NCBI GenBank assembly: GCA_020796225.1
Contig: CM036755.1
Span: forward strand, 46,572,306 to 46,636,305
Direction: 5' to 3'
Length of the DNA: 64,000 bases
Origin: Arion vulgaris
Taxonomy: Eukaryota > Mollusca > Gastropoda > Stylommatophora > Arionidae
Part shown: positions 63,740 through 64,000 of the stretch, piece by piece
Numbering within the stretch: position 1 is the first letter of the stretch
Layout of the letters: every line of letters starts with the position of its first letter
Position numbers and translations under genes: made by a program
The notes under the pieces: model-generated
Database searches by the model: none
Seen by the model: the letters and a program-made list of their open reading frames with translations, nothing else
What the model was told of the DNA's origin: nothing

Positions 63740-64000
63740 AATACATATAATTTCCCCATCTTCTTCTAAGCTACTTGTCTACAACTGAATGTGTACATCA
63801 TTTATTCCAGATTTTCCTTAGATACGTTTGTATTTGGTCGTCCATTTGTGTTTCATTTTAATTTGTCACTCCTGTTTGTTCGTTTGCTTGATAAAGGCCT
63901 TGTTGGTCGAAACGTTGCTGTATTTTGTCATTGTTTTTGTAATTTGTAAAACTACAGTACTTTGTAATTACGTGTTTGCCAATCAAATAGTTTTACTGCA
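63740..64000 (+). mobile_element. Penelope-like terminal repeat at the window edge
   Basis: 'tttgcttgataaaggccttg' + ttggtcgaaacgttgctg and 'gtaaaactacagtactttgt' match the minus strand of 21895-22130. It ends '...ttttactgca', the end of the pLTR; more of the element may follow to the right. Confidence 0.75.

Overview
This is an animal nuclear window from a repeat-dense genome. Spliced exons with GT-AG borders, several tRNA-headed SINE families, many decayed LINE 3' ends, hAT and possible TTAA-target DNA transposons, a Penelope-like element and about twenty tandem arrays all point that way; nothing bacterial is present. A gastropod mollusc, perhaps a freshwater pulmonate, is my best guess. 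It rests on the overall repeat style and on a SPIN-type hAT element, a family reported from vertebrates and from the pond snail Lymnaea. The species cannot be proven from the sequence.

Host coding DNA is sparse. On the minus strand, three exons at 9426-9561, 6408-6593 and 534-709 have good splice borders and matching phases. They encode part of an extracellular protein with a fibronectin type III domain; the gene runs off the left edge. On the plus strand, exons at 59428-59494 and 61720-61863 encode the N-terminus (TM1-TM2) of an SLC16 monocarboxylate-transporter-like protein, which continues beyond the right edge. Lesser candidates are a possible exon near 14.6 kb and a cysteine-rich ORF near 47.5 kb.

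Layout: 1-4 kb minisatellites and a 30-bp satellite; 4-10 kb receptor exons among SINE and LINE debris; 10.4-12.6 kb a 50-bp satellite; 13.3 kb a SPIN element; 15.8, 18.2 and 20.2-21.1 kb further arrays; 21.9-23.6 kb a 5'-truncated Penelope-like element with a GIY-YIG endonuclease ORF; 23.7-24.7 kb a TTAA-bounded element; 27 kb a tetranucleotide block; 30-31.2 kb a satellite made from a SINE head; 31.3 kb a hAT MITE with perfect 8-bp TSD; 34.7-35.7 kb a 24-bp satellite; 38.9-40.9 kb DNA transposons; 43.5-45.8 kb a broken hAT element inside a LINE; 48.1-48.8 kb a 21-bp array; 53.5-54.6 kb a 29-bp array grown from LINE coding sequence; 57-59 kb LINE pieces; 59.4-63 kb the transporter exons, whose introns hold nested transposons and a 65-bp array that copies the exon-2 splice donor; 63.7-64 kb the start of another Penelope-like terminal repeat.

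Two themes stand out. Nested insertions with recognisable target-site duplications allow relative dating of many elements. Most satellites here appear to be local amplifications of a segment that also exists as single copy: a SINE head, a SINE body, a LINE coding segment, or in one case a host exon-intron junction. Repeat family names such as SINE-1 to SINE-8, Rep-9, M1 and M2 are working labels used only in this annotation.
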